DNA of 46,543 bases from Russula earlei (lineage: Eukaryota; Basidiomycota; Agaricomycetes; Russulales; Russulaceae). Each line of letters starts with the position of its first letter. Within the stretch, counting starts at the first letter, position 1. This document shows, piece by piece, positions 34,292 to 42,428 of the stretch. A program made the position numbers and the translations under genes. The stretch lies in NCBI GenBank assembly GCA_025769875.1, contig JAGFNK010000420.1:1-46543 (forward strand). The letters are read 5' to 3'. The notes below the pieces were generated by a model. It made no database searches, had not been told where the DNA came from, and saw only the letters and a program-made list of their open reading frames with translations.

Positions 34292-34942
34292 ATGGCAAAC
34301 ACCGTAAAGACATACGAGAAATTACTGGCAGAAAACAGTATATGGGCTGCTAATAAGGTAAAGGAAGATCCTAATTATTTCAAACACCTCGCAGAGCTGC
34401 AAACACCCGAGTTTCTGTGGATAGGCTGTAGCGATAGCCGCGTACCGGCCAATGAGATCACCAATACGCAACCCGGCGAAATTTTCGTACACCGTAACGT
34501 AGCCAACCTGGTAATACATACCGATGTAAACCTGCTTAGCGTACTCGAATATGCTGTTGAATATCTCAAAGTAAAGCATGTGATCGTTTGCGGCCATTAT
34601 GGTTGCGGTGGTATTAAATCCGCCATGACCAATCACGACTATAAGCAGGTGCTCAATATGTGGTTACGAAATATCAAAGATGTATACCGGGTACATAAAA
34701 CAGAACTGGATGCTATTACAGACCAGGAAAAGAAAGAAGACAGGTTGTGTGAACTAAATGTAAAAGAACAGGTATTACACCTGGCAAAAACATCTATTAT
34801 ACAACGGGCCTGGAAGCACGAACAACGCCCCCAGTTACATGGATGGGTATATGGACTAAAAGACGGCCTGATCAAGCCTGTTTTTGAAATGGATTCCAAC
34901 AGCCCGCAGGAGGACCCTATTTATAACTACACCGATTTGTAA
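34292..34942 (+). CDS. can: Beta-class carbonic anhydrase
   Basis: 216 residues. Catalyses CO2 + H2O to bicarbonate + H+ in the cytoplasm. The zinc ligands and catalytic dyad are visible: Cys46, Asp48 and Arg50 in 'FLWIGCSDSRVPANEI', then His102 and Cys105 in 'HVIVCGHYGCGGIKSAM'. The C-terminal 'RPQLHGWVYGLKDGLIKPVF' is also typical. No signal peptide. It follows the DUF1275 gene by two bases and ends 17 bases before a long hairpin. Confidence 0.95.
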   Translation: MANTVKTYEKLLAENSIWAANKVKEDPNYFKHLAELQTPEFLWIGCSDSRVPANEITNTQPGEIFVHRNVANLVIHTDVNLLSVLEYAVEYLKVKHVIVCGHYGCGGIKSAMTNHDYKQVLNMWLRNIKDVYRVHKTELDAITDQEKKEDRLCELNVKEQVLHLAKTSIIQRAWKHEQRPQLHGWVYGLKDGLIKPVFEMDSNSPQEDPIYNYTDL

Positions 34943-34959
34943 CGGTTTTTTCCCATAAC

Positions 34960-34999
34960 AAAGCGAAACGGCTTTCCTTGCGGAAAGCCGTTTCGCTTT
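34960..34999. terminator. Long hairpin after the carbonic anhydrase gene
   Basis: An 18-base perfect stem (arms 34960-34977 and 34982-34999; left arm AAAGCGAAACGGCTTTCC) with a four-base loop TTGC. No clear T-tract follows on the plus strand, so it may be a terminator or a 3'-end stabilising structure. The remaining ~150 bases up to the next gene (35000-35153) show nothing else clear. Confidence 0.7.
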
Positions 35000-35153
35000 C
35001 TCCACGCCCTGTGTAACCTCCTTCCCATTTTGGGGCATATCCTCCCTTATCCCCGCTTCCAAATGCCCGTTTACAATACCCCGCAGCAAGTTTGGCACAG
35101 TCATTGGCTCTCCTATTGCGTAATCACTTTATTAACAGGTAAATCTTTAAGTT

Positions 35154-35951
35154 ATGAAAACGTTCATTAAAACAACCGTCATTGCAGCATTGGGAACGTT
35201 TGCTTTAACTACAGCAAATGCACAGTTAGGGGTAGGCGTAAATAACACCGTATCCTCCTCTACCCGCGTTGCAGCCAGTACCGCTAAAGTAAATGATGCC
35301 GTAAGCCGTACCACTACAAGTGCCAGTACCGCTGCCACCAGTGCCGCAAATAACACATCAACGGCAGCTTCTGCTGCCGCAACAAAAAGCGCTACAGCCA
35401 CCGCTACCAGCGCCAGTATTAACAGGAGTACCCAAAGCAGCGCCGCTGCCCAGGTAGGTAACAGAACCATTAATACCGGTTACACTGGTAACACAGCAGT
35501 AAGTACGGCCAATACCGCCACTTCAAAAAGCGTTACTATTTCACACAATGCCACTGGTAGCGTAGCTACTGCTAACGGGCAGGGTGCCGCTCTTAACAGT
35601 TCCGGTACTTCTGCTTCCTCCACTACCATTGCCGCCAACAAACCAGGTAGTAGTGTACAACCTATTTCCGTAACAGGTAGTACTTCAGCGAATGGCAGGG
35701 CGCTCAGTACCTCAACAGCTACCCAGGCAAACAATAGTACCAGTGCCGCTGTTGCCAATAGAAAAGTAGCAGTTAACAGTACCCGTACCGTGCAAACCAG
35801 TGGTGCAGTAAAAACAACCGGTGCAAAGAAGATCAGTGCCGCAGGTAGCACCAGTACCAGCAGCAATACCAGTGCAACAGTTGCCAAAAAGAAAATAGCC
35901 GTTACACAGGCTGGTAGTACGCAAACCGGTGTGAACGCCAATCAGCAATAA
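35154..35951 (+). CDS. Exported low-complexity Ser/Thr/Ala/Asn-rich protein (265 aa)
   Basis: A signal peptide (MKTFIKTTVIAALGTFALTT, cleaved near ANAQ) precedes a mature protein composed mostly of Ser, Thr, Ala, Asn and Gly, with few aromatic or acidic residues. Two related C-terminal segments occur: residues ~192-217 ('NNSTSAAVANRKVAVNS' ... 'TVQTSG') and ~236-259 ('SSNTSATVAKKKIAV' ... 'STQTGV'), an imperfect internal duplication. No Cys, catalytic motif or sorting domain is visible. Such composition suggests an unstructured periplasmic or surface protein. The gene is 58 bases before a broken beta-barrel gene on the same strand, so the two may be linked. Family unknown. Confidence 0.75.
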   Translation: MKTFIKTTVIAALGTFALTTANAQLGVGVNNTVSSSTRVAASTAKVNDAVSRTTTSASTAATSAANNTSTAASAAATKSATATATSASINRSTQSSAAAQVGNRTINTGYTGNTAVSTANTATSKSVTISHNATGSVATANGQGAALNSSGTSASSTTIAANKPGSSVQPISVTGSTSANGRALSTSTATQANNSTSAAVANRKVAVNSTRTVQTSGAVKTTGAKKISAAGSTSTSSNTSATVAKKKIAVTQAGSTQTGVNANQQ

Positions 35952-36009
35952 GTCCCGTTTTAATAACATAACCGAATTGTCGAACTGTTATTAGCAAATC
36001 CAATCGACG

Positions 36010-36860
36010 ATGAATATTTCAAATGCAACCTGTTCTTTTATCCTGGTGCTGTTTTTATTGCCCGTTGTAAGCATGGGGCAATCAACTACAGACACCAGCC
36101 AGGTAAAAAAAGATAGTAGTGTAGTCAAAAAAAGAATGTTTTTGCCGCTACTATTCTTTACCAGAACAGGTTGCATTATTTTGGCAGGACAGATAGTCTC
36201 AACAGCGGCGGCCTGCTGGCACAAGCCAGCTACCAGTTAAAATGGGGTCTGTACGTGCAGGGAACGGCCATTTTTTATCAATAACAGCGCCCAAACAGTA
36301 CAATATACCGGTACGCTCTTAGAGGGCGGCTATCGCTACCAAAGCAAGCATTTTAACGGTAACGTGTTTTTTACGCAGTTCCTGTACCGGGATAATAGCA
36401 TCCTGCTCCAGTCCGCCATCAAACAACAAACCGGGATCAATTTTTCCTACAATAACAAGATCTTTAACCTCACGGTAGGCGGCGACCTCAAATTCAGCAA
36501 CCATACCGATGCCGGGGCTACAGCCGGGCTCGATCACCTGTTCATTTTCAAAGGAAAACACAGGAACGCCTTTGCCTTCGATCCTGCTTTTTACGCCTAT
36601 GCAGGCACCCAAAATTTTGTTACCTCCTATACCGAGGAAAAAAGGGGATTGCTCGGGCTTCCCATAGGTACTACCACTGTATCGCAGGAAGAAAACAAGT
36701 TTAACCTGCTCGCTTACGAGGTAAATATGCCCATTGTTTACGTGTACCACCATTTCAATGTATCCGTAACACCCGCTTATGTAATGCCTCAAACGTACTG
36801 GATGGCGAAAAAGCCACCAATCTATTCTATCTCACCTTTGGGCTCGGCGTCCGTTTTTAG
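36010..36860 (+). pseudogene. Outer-membrane beta-barrel protein, interrupted by three one-base frameshifts
   Basis: A signal peptide (MNISNATCSFILVLFLLPVV, cut near SMGQS) begins at 36010. After the A7 run at 36127-36133 the sensible reading continues one base over ('FAATILYQNRLHYFGRTDSL', 'SGGLLAQASYQLKWGLYVQG'). At the T6 run 36271-36276 it shifts back ('INNSAQTVQYTGTLLEGGYR', 'FNLTVGGDLKFSNHTDAGAT', 'NMPIVYVYHHFNVSVTPAYV'). Near 36795 it shifts again, to end as 'LDGEKATNLFYLTFGLGVRF', a typical barrel C terminus with terminal Phe, stop at 36858-36860. About 283 residues if intact. Specific family unknown. Three lesions could mean decay, but the conserved reading on both sides of each and their association with runs suggest sequencing errors. 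Follows the low-complexity exported protein gene. Confidence 0.65.
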
Positions 36861-36936
36861 CTTTCGATAAACGAAAAAAACACCTTTATTTACCGGCGGT
36901 AATCAATCTTAGCAGTGTCCTGCCGGGGTTTTATAC

Positions 36937-36944
36937 TATTTTTG
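36937..36944 (+). promoter_or_regulatory. -7 promoter box before the Nfu gene
   Basis: TATTTTTG is an exact match to TAnnTTTG, 25 bases before the ATG at 36970. I could not find a clear -33 TTTG at the expected distance. Confidence 0.4.
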
Positions 36945-36969
36945 TATATTCAAGTTTAAATAGCAGAAT

Positions 36970-37569
36970 ATGATCAAAACAGGAAATCCCGTTATCAGTA
37001 TCTACACTGAAATGACGCCAAACCCGGAAACAATGAAATTTGTAGCCAACAAATTATTGTACCCAGGCAAAAGCATTGATTTCGCTGATGAAAGTCTGGC
37101 TGGTCCTTCCCCCGTGGCAAAAGAATTATTTAGTTTTCCTTTTATCAAAGGTGTATTCATTGCCAGCAACTTTATTACTCTCACCAAAACCAGTGATACA
37201 GACGACTGGCAGGATGTGATCCCAACCATTAAACAATTCCTGAAAGATTACCTGGAAAATGGCGGTGTAGTGATCAATGAAGAAGAAGTGGTAAAAGTAA
37301 AGCAGGAAGCCAGCAATACAGTGAGTGCAGATGACGACGACGTGGTAAAACGCGTAAAAGAATTATTAGAAAACTATGTAAAGCCCGCTGTTGAAATGGA
37401 CGGTGGCGCTATACAGTTTAAAAGCTATAACGATGGTATCGTTAACCTCATGCTTCAGGGAAGCTGCAGCGGTTGCCCATCATCCATGATTACCCTCAAA
37501 GCGGGTATCGAAGGCATGATGAAGCGTATGATACCGGAAGTAAAAGAAGTAGTTGCAGAAGCAGAATAA
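36970..37569 (+). CDS. Nfu-type Fe-S cluster carrier protein
   Basis: 199 residues in two domains. Residues ~9-97 are the Nfu N-terminal domain ('ISIYTEMTPNPETMKFVANK', 'GPSPVAKELFSFPFIKGVFI'). After a linker, residues ~123-195 are a NifU C-terminal domain with the cluster-binding 'MLQGSCSGCPSSMITLKAGI' (Cys166 and Cys169). It carries Fe-S clusters from the scaffold to target proteins, complementing the suf operon in this window, which has no sufA. The gene has its own promoter-like box and no obvious operon partners. Confidence 0.93.
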   Translation: MIKTGNPVISIYTEMTPNPETMKFVANKLLYPGKSIDFADESLAGPSPVAKELFSFPFIKGVFIASNFITLTKTSDTDDWQDVIPTIKQFLKDYLENGGVVINEEEVVKVKQEASNTVSADDDDVVKRVKELLENYVKPAVEMDGGAIQFKSYNDGIVNLMLQGSCSGCPSSMITLKAGIEGMMKRMIPEVKEVVAEAE

Positions 37570-37647
37570 TTTCTTAGGAATAGGTAAACAATCAGGAAGC
37601 ATCAGGCCTTATGGGTTTGATGCTTTTTGTTTTTTATCTTCATTGCC

Positions 37648-38751
37648 ATGAAAAAGATCCTATACCTGCTGCTGGCGTTGACAACGTTACACGCCAATGC
37701 CCAAAATATCTCCTATTTCACCGTTAACAGGGATAGCACCGTATTCCGGTTAACACAAGCCGGCGCCTCTCACCTGGCTTCCCTTCCTTTAAAATGCCTG
37801 CAACAGGAATACCCCAATAAAACAAGCCATACTGCGGCAGCCGCGGCAGACCAGCTGCAAAGCCCGCAACAAATGCACCCGGCTTTTTATGGTTGTTTCG
37901 ACTGGCATAGCTGTGTACACGGCCACTGGATGCTGGTACGATTACTAAAAGATTTTCCCTCTTTGCCCGAAGCGCAGCAAATAAGAGCCTCCATCAGTAA
38001 AAATATTACCCCGGCTAACATACAGCAGGAAGTAGCCTATTTCGGTATGCCACTTTCCAAAAACTTTGAACGTACCTATGGCTGGGCATGGTTACTAAAA
38101 CTACAACAGGAGCTGCTCACCTGGAACGATCCGGATGCTATTGCCTGGAGAAAAACATTACAGCCCCTCTGCGATACCGTGATCAGCCTGTGGATGAATT
38201 TTCTGCCCAAACAAACCTATCCCAACCGCACCGGTGTACATCCCAATACGGCTTTTGGTTTGGTACTCGCGCTGGACTATGCAAGAACTGCGGGTAATAC
38301 AACTTTTGAACAAGCCATTATCCGTTCTGCAAAAGGCATTTACCTGCACGATAAAAATGCACCTACTGCCTGGGAACCCGATGGAAGTGATTTTCTATCC
38401 CCCTCGCTGGAAGAGGCAGACCTGATGCGCAGGGTATTGAACAAACCCGAGTTCCTGCAATGGTTTAATACCTGGATCAGTACTGTAGGTTTACAGCATT
38501 TAACGCAGTTACCGGTTGTATCCGATAGAACAGACCTGCAGATTGTACACCTGGATGGATTGTGTTTTAGCCGCAGCTGGTGTATGAAGGGAATTGCTTC
38601 CCTGTTACCCGCAAGCGATAAAAGAAAACAGCTGTTATTACACGCGGCTATTAAGCACCTCAATGCCAGCCTGCCCAATATTGCCAGTGGTAGTTATGGA
38701 GGAGAACACTGGCTGGCCAGTTTCGCTGTATATGCGCTGGTCAACGAATAA
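37648..38751 (+). CDS. DUF2891 domain-containing exported protein
   Basis: 367 residues from ATG 37648, chosen over 37627 because it opens a signal peptide (MKKILYLLLALTTLHANAQ). Family-like segments include 'HPAFYGCFDWHSCVHGHWML', 'YGWAWLLKLQQELLTW', 'HPNTAFGLVLALDYARTAG', 'DGSDFLSPSLEEADLMRRVL', 'DGLCFSRSWCMKGIAS' and 'SGSYGGEHWLASFAVYALV'. The aromatic-rich, alpha-helical pattern fits an (alpha/alpha) barrel, as in many glycan-processing enzymes, but the family has no established function known to me. A TATCTTCA box (37635-37642) ends just before the ATG. A strong terminator follows. Confidence 0.85.
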   Translation: MKKILYLLLALTTLHANAQNISYFTVNRDSTVFRLTQAGASHLASLPLKCLQQEYPNKTSHTAAAAADQLQSPQQMHPAFYGCFDWHSCVHGHWMLVRLLKDFPSLPEAQQIRASISKNITPANIQQEVAYFGMPLSKNFERTYGWAWLLKLQQELLTWNDPDAIAWRKTLQPLCDTVISLWMNFLPKQTYPNRTGVHPNTAFGLVLALDYARTAGNTTFEQAIIRSAKGIYLHDKNAPTAWEPDGSDFLSPSLEEADLMRRVLNKPEFLQWFNTWISTVGLQHLTQLPVVSDRTDLQIVHLDGLCFSRSWCMKGIASLLPASDKRKQLLLHAAIKHLNASLPNIASGSYGGEHWLASFAVYALVNE

Positions 38752-38756
38752 AGTAA

Positions 38757-38793
38757 AATAATAAAGGGCGATGTATTATCGCCCTTTATTATT
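38757..38793. terminator. Bidirectional hairpin terminator (DUF2891 / osmC)
   Basis: A 16-17-base stem built on ATAAAGGGCGAT and ATCGCCCTTTAT, loop GTATT (38773-38777), with A-rich and T-rich flanks. It lies between convergent genes ending at 38751 and 38813, so it can serve both. Confidence 0.88.
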
Positions 38794-38812
38794 TATACCT
38801 GCAATCAATTAT

Positions 38813-39226
38813 TTACAGTAAGGTAGCTTCGCTGGTTATCTCTGCTTTTAACAGCTTGGATACCGGGCAGTTTGCTTCCGCATCTTTTACAAATGCATCA
38901 AATTGTTCTTTTGTAGCGCCAGGTACTTTGCCGGTTACTGTCAAATGCGATTGGGTGATCGTACCGTTATCCAGTGTGATCTCGCATTTGGTAGTCAGGC
39001 TCTCTGGTGTAAAACCACCCTCACCAATAACAAAGCTCAGCTTCATAGTAAAACAGCCCGCATGAGCCGCAGCCAGTAATTCTTCAGGATTGGTACCCAC
39101 GCCCTCTGCAAAACGGGAGTTAAAAGAATACTGCGTATGACTCAATGTAGAACTTTGCGTGGTCAAATGACCATTGCCTTCTTTACCGGAACCACTCCAT
39201 TCTGCCGTTGCATTACGACGTATCAT
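38813..39226 (-). CDS. OsmC/Ohr family peroxiredoxin-like protein
   Basis: 137 residues from ATG 39226 (an in-frame start at 39259 would add 11 residues). The two redox Cys are in place: Cys58 ('ELLAAAHAGCFTMKLSFVIG') and Cys120 ('AEANCPVSKLLKAEIT'). 'NPEELLAAAHAGCF' and 'TGKVPGATKEQFDAF' place it with OsmC (osmotically inducible) rather than Ohr proteins. It reduces organic hydroperoxides in the cytoplasm. It is transcribed divergently from pnuC, with only about 45 bases between starts. Confidence 0.92.
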   Translation of the reverse strand: MIRRNATAEWSGSGKEGNGHLTTQSSTLSHTQYSFNSRFAEGVGTNPEELLAAAHAGCFTMKLSFVIGEGGFTPESLTTKCEITLDNGTITQSHLTVTGKVPGATKEQFDAFVKDAEANCPVSKLLKAEITSEATLL

Positions 39227-39269
39227 AGTATTTATTTTTTTTAATGAGGAAACATGCACAAGTTAGGCA

Positions 39270-39938
39270 ATGGTGCAGACATTATCTTTGAAAAAATCAT
39301 TATCAACCTGCGTGTTTTTCTCTCAACTATTACATCAGTTTATTGCTGAGCTGCATCATACCTCGCTACCCGAGTTCATAGCGGTGGTTTGTGGCATTGG
39401 TAGTGTTTATTACTCCCGGAGCGCCAATATCCTTGTTTACCCGGTAGGCATGGTCAGTACTTCTATCTTTATCTATCTCTATCTCTCGCACGGGTTATAT
39501 GCCGATGCCTCTGTTAACCTGTATTATACCATCATGAGTATTATCGGTTGGATCATGTGGACCCGGAAAAAAGAAGATAACCAGGTGTTACAGATCTCAC
39601 TAAGTACGCGGAAGGAACATTTGATGACTGTCCTGTTCTTCCTCACCTGTTGGATAGTGTTGTATATTGTATTGAAAGCATTTACTGACAGTACCGTTCC
39701 TTATGCCGACTCATTTACGTCTGCCGCCGCCTTCACAGGCATGTGGCTGATGAACAAAAAGAAAGTAGCCAATTGGTTCTGGTGGGTAATTACCAATATT
39801 GCTTCCATACCGCTTAATTATTACAAAGGTTTGGCCTTTACCAGTTTCCAGTATGTAGTACTGTTAATACTCGCTATTATGGGCTGGAAAATGTGGCGGA
39901 AGAAATTACATTATGATACACAAGCTATAAAAGGATAA
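39270..39938 (+). CDS. pnuC: PnuC-family nicotinamide riboside transporter
   Basis: 222 residues, about seven hydrophobic helices. Family motifs: 'SLPEFIAVVCGIGSVYYSRS', 'ANILVYPVGMVSTSIFIYLY', 'LYYTIMSIIGWIMWTRKK', 'TGMWLMNKKKVANWFWW' and 'YYKGLAFTSFQYVVLLIL'. It imports nicotinamide riboside by facilitated diffusion, trapped by the kinase encoded 5 bases downstream. The start is uncertain: an exact TATCTTTG promoter-like box (39283-39290) lies inside the first codons, so the true start may be GTG 39312, giving a shorter N terminus. No TPP riboswitch-like element was seen upstream, so a thiamine role (PnuT) is less likely. Confidence 0.9.
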   Translation: MVQTLSLKKSLSTCVFFSQLLHQFIAELHHTSLPEFIAVVCGIGSVYYSRSANILVYPVGMVSTSIFIYLYLSHGLYADASVNLYYTIMSIIGWIMWTRKKEDNQVLQISLSTRKEHLMTVLFFLTCWIVLYIVLKAFTDSTVPYADSFTSAAAFTGMWLMNKKKVANWFWWVITNIASIPLNYYKGLAFTSFQYVVLLILAIMGWKMWRKKLHYDTQAIKG

Positions 39939-39943
39939 GTACA

Positions 39944-40516
39944 ATGGATAAGAACATCTTCAAGATAGCAGTCATTGGTCCGGAATCAACAGGTAAAAGT
40001 ACCTTATGCGAACAGCTGGCTAATCATTATAACACTATATGGTGCCCCGAGTTTGCAAGGGAATACCTGTTAACCCACGGAAAAACATACAACTTTAATG
40101 ACCTGGATACCATTGCCCGCGGACAATTGGCATTGGAAGACGAATATACGCGGTCCGTCATTGCGAGGAACGCAACAATCTCCTGTTCACCACTCCTTTT
40201 TATCGACACGGAGATGTATGTTATGAAAGTATGGTGCGAATATGTATTTGGTAAATGCCACCCCTTTATACTGGAAGAGATCATCAACAGGAAATATGAC
40301 CTGTACCTGTTTTGCAATATCGATCTCCCCTGGACGCAGGATGAGCTCAGGGAATACCCCGACGAACAACCCCGACGCGAATTATACCAGATCTATAAGG
40401 ATATACTCATTAACCAGCAAACACCCTGGGTTGATATCAGTGGCAATTATGAAGAACGTTTGGAAAAAGGCATTGCAGCAATAGAAGCGAATTTAATTTT
40501 GCCACAAAGGCACTAA
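39944..40516 (+). CDS. NadR-type AAA/P-loop kinase (nicotinamide riboside kinase)
   Basis: 190 residues. P-loop 'IAVIGPESTGKSTLCEQLA' at residues 8-26, then 'WCPEFAREYLLTHGKTYNF', 'LLFIDTEMYVMKVWCEYVFG' and 'DLPWTQDELREYPDEQPRRE' match the C-terminal ribosylnicotinamide-kinase domain of NadR. The nucleotidyltransferase and HTH domains of E. coli NadR are absent. With pnuC five bases upstream it forms an NAD salvage pair: import, then phosphorylation to NMN. Its last codons ('LPQRH') and stop fall within a CACAAAGGCAC-type repeat, so the C terminus may be recent. Confidence 0.9.
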   Translation: MDKNIFKIAVIGPESTGKSTLCEQLANHYNTIWCPEFAREYLLTHGKTYNFNDLDTIARGQLALEDEYTRSVIARNATISCSPLLFIDTEMYVMKVWCEYVFGKCHPFILEEIINRKYDLYLFCNIDLPWTQDELREYPDEQPRRELYQIYKDILINQQTPWVDISGNYEERLEKGIAAIEANLILPQRH

Positions 40517-40560
40517 GAAAGAATTTACGTATATGCTTTGTGGCTTCGTGTCTTTGTGGC
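40501..40560. repeat. CACAAAG-type inverted repeat overlapping the kinase stop codon
   Basis: GCCACAAAG (40501-40509) is inverted as CTTTGTGGC twice, at 40536-40544 and 40552-40560, so it can form alternative hairpins. Sequences of this CACAAAGGCAC...CTTTGTGGC type are familiar as dispersed intergenic repeats in several bacterial groups; copy number here cannot be judged. It sits between two convergent genes and may act as their terminator. A related CGCCACGAATAAGCAC stretch occurs at about 14462-14477 after the PL9 gene. Confidence 0.6.
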
Positions 40561-40570
40561 GTATACCTCA

Positions 40571-41604
40571 TTACTTTGTAAAAGCGTTCCAACCCTGTGC
40601 GGTAATATCAAAGGTATTGCCTCCCTTGGTCAATAGCTTACGCCCTTCTTCCAGTTCAGCCATATACCCGATCACGCTGATCTCCTCATTAAAGGTGATC
40701 TTATCATAATCCTCCTGCTTCAATGTAAAGATCAATTCATAATCTTCCCCGCCATTCAAAGCGCAAACAGTAGGGTCTAACCCAAATTTAAATGCTGCCC
40801 GGCGGGCAGCTTCGTTCATAGGAAGCTTCTCTTCATAGATACGGCAACCCAAACCAGACTGGTTGCACAGGTGCAGCACTTCACTGCTGATACCATCACT
40901 TACATCCATCATAGCAGTAGGAACAATATTATTCTGTGCAAAAAACTCAATAATATCTTTTCTTGCTTCCGGCTTCAATAATCTTCCCACTATATAATCT
41001 TCCCCTTCCAGGTCCGGTTGCACACCGGGGCTCTCCAGGTAGATCCTTTTTTCACGCTCCATCAGTGTCAGCCCCAGGAAAGCGCCGCCCACTTCACCAC
41101 TCACACAGATCAGGTCGCCTTTTTGTGCGGTGCTTCTTTTTACAAATTGATCAGGCGCTACCTCACCAATGGCTGTAACAGAAATGATAAAACCTTTCTG
41201 CGAAGAAGAAGTATCTCCACCTACCAGGTCAACCCCATGCTTCTCACAGGCCGCATACACGCCTTCATAAAATTCATCCAATGCCTCCAGGCTAAAGCGA
41301 TTGCTGATGCCGATGCTCATCGTCACCTGTGTAGGTGTCGCATTCATCGCATATACATCACTCAGGTTCACGATCACGCTTTTATAACCCAGGTGTTTTA
41401 AGGGCGTATACATCAGGTCGAAGTGAATGCCTTCAATCAGCAGATCGGTAGTAACAACCGTTTGTTTACCAAAATGATCTATCACTGCAGCATCATCACC
41501 ACTGCCAATATGGTAGAGGCATTCTGTATTTCAAAGTTCCTTGTCAGGTGTTCTATCAAACCAAACTCACCAAGGGAAGATATTTCGGTACGGGTATTAT
41601 CCAT
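40571..41604 (-). CDS. thiL: Thiamine-monophosphate kinase ThiL, with a one-base frameshift near the N terminus
   Basis: ThiL phosphorylates thiamine monophosphate to thiamine diphosphate, using ATP. The main frame (40571-41485) gives 'TVVTTDLLIEGIHFDLMY', 'VNLSDVYAMNATPTQVTMSI', 'GVDLVGGDTSSSQKGF', 'TAMMDVSDGISSEVLHLC' and 'CALNGGEDYELIFTL', all ThiL/PurM-superfamily motifs. The N terminus (MDNTRTEISSLGEFGLIEHL) starts at ATG 41604 in another frame and stops at 41482-41484. The conserved 'GSGDDAAVIDHFG' is in the main frame. One base is missing near 41505-41512 ('accatattgg'). With it, the protein would be about 344 residues, the normal length. As ThiL is usually needed for cofactor supply, an assembly error is the simplest cause. 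Convergent with the NAD-salvage pair. Confidence 0.9.
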
Positions 41605-41641
41605 AATATGTACGGTGTTATATGTAAGATGTTCTATGTTG

Positions 41642-42424
41642 TTATTCCACTTCTCCTCCATTCACCACTTTCAACACCTGCTCATGTATTTTACCATTTG
41701 TAGCTATGATATGGGGTTGGTAGAGGCTATAATGATCCCCCTTAAAATCGGTTACTTTACCGCCGGCCTCTTCCACAATCAGGAAACCGGCTGCACTATC
41801 CCAGGCCTGTAGCTTGTGTTCATAAAATCCATCAAAGCGCCCGGCAGCCACCCAGCAAAGATCAATGGCCGCGCTACCAAGTCTTCTCACAGGCACACCT
41901 TTCCGGATCAGTTTTTCAAATACCTGCAAAGGCCCGTTAGGCTCATCCAGGTAAGTATAGGGAAAGCCTGTAACGAGGCAGCTTTTACTCAATTCTGTTT
42001 TATCACTCACTTGTATCTTTCTATCATTCAGGGTAGCGCCATAACCACGCTGTGCAAAAAAGAATTCCCCGATAAACGGGTTGTATACCGCACCCATTTC
42101 CATAATACCATCCTTTTCAACACCCACACTCACCGCGCAAATAGGTATGCCATTGGCATAGTTAACGGTACCATCTATCGGATCAATGATCCATTTATAC
42201 CTCGAATCCTGCACAAATGCCCCGGACTCCTCGCTTAAAATAAAATGATCAGGATAATGATGACGAATCACCCCAAAAATAGCTTCCTCACTTTTGTGAT
42301 CCACCTCCGTCACCAGGTTATTAATTCCCTCCTTATTGGATATGGTAAAATGCTTGTCAAAGTACTCTTTCATGATGGCCGCACCCGCCTGGGTGGCATC
42401 TAATAAGGTTTGTTTTAGTAACAT
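41642..42424 (-). CDS. Inositol monophosphatase family protein (SuhB-like)
   Basis: 260 residues. Metal- and phosphate-binding motifs in order: Glu65 ('FILSEESGAF'), Asp81 and Asp84 ('WIIDPIDGTVNYANGIP'), and 'WDSAAGFLIVEEAGGKVTDF' near the C terminus. The family dephosphorylates inositol 1-phosphate, related sugar phosphates or PAP/NADP; SuhB also has a role in rRNA transcription in enterobacteria. An exact TAACTTTG promoter box (42429-42436) ends four bases before the ATG, so the mRNA is probably leaderless. It lies 37 bases upstream of thiL on the same strand, which may be co-transcribed in part. Confidence 0.92.
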   Translation of the reverse strand: MLLKQTLLDATQAGAAIMKEYFDKHFTISNKEGINNLVTEVDHKSEEAIFGVIRHHYPDHFILSEESGAFVQDSRYKWIIDPIDGTVNYANGIPICAVSVGVEKDGIMEMGAVYNPFIGEFFFAQRGYGATLNDRKIQVSDKTELSKSCLVTGFPYTYLDEPNGPLQVFEKLIRKGVPVRRLGSAAIDLCWVAAGRFDGFYEHKLQAWDSAAGFLIVEEAGGKVTDFKGDHYSLYQPHIIATNGKIHEQVLKVVNGGEVE

Positions 42425-42428
42425 GCCG

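Noticed and set aside
35480..35941. A 153-residue minus-strand frame opposite the low-complexity exported protein
   Set aside because: It is hydrophobic and Val/Leu/Ala-rich because it is the complement of Thr/Ser/Asn/Ala codons; it has no membrane-protein design and no promoter.
36127..36133. Programmed ribosomal frameshifting at the A7 run of the beta-barrel gene
   Set aside because: Two further frameshifts follow in the same gene at unrelated sites, and similar lesions occur in other genes, so a general sequencing or decay explanation is simpler.
39227..39312. A TPP riboswitch upstream of pnuC, suggested by the nearby thiL
   Set aside because: There are only about 45 bases between the divergent starts, and no CTGAGA-type TPP element was seen. 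The adjacent NadR-type kinase supports nicotinamide riboside instead.
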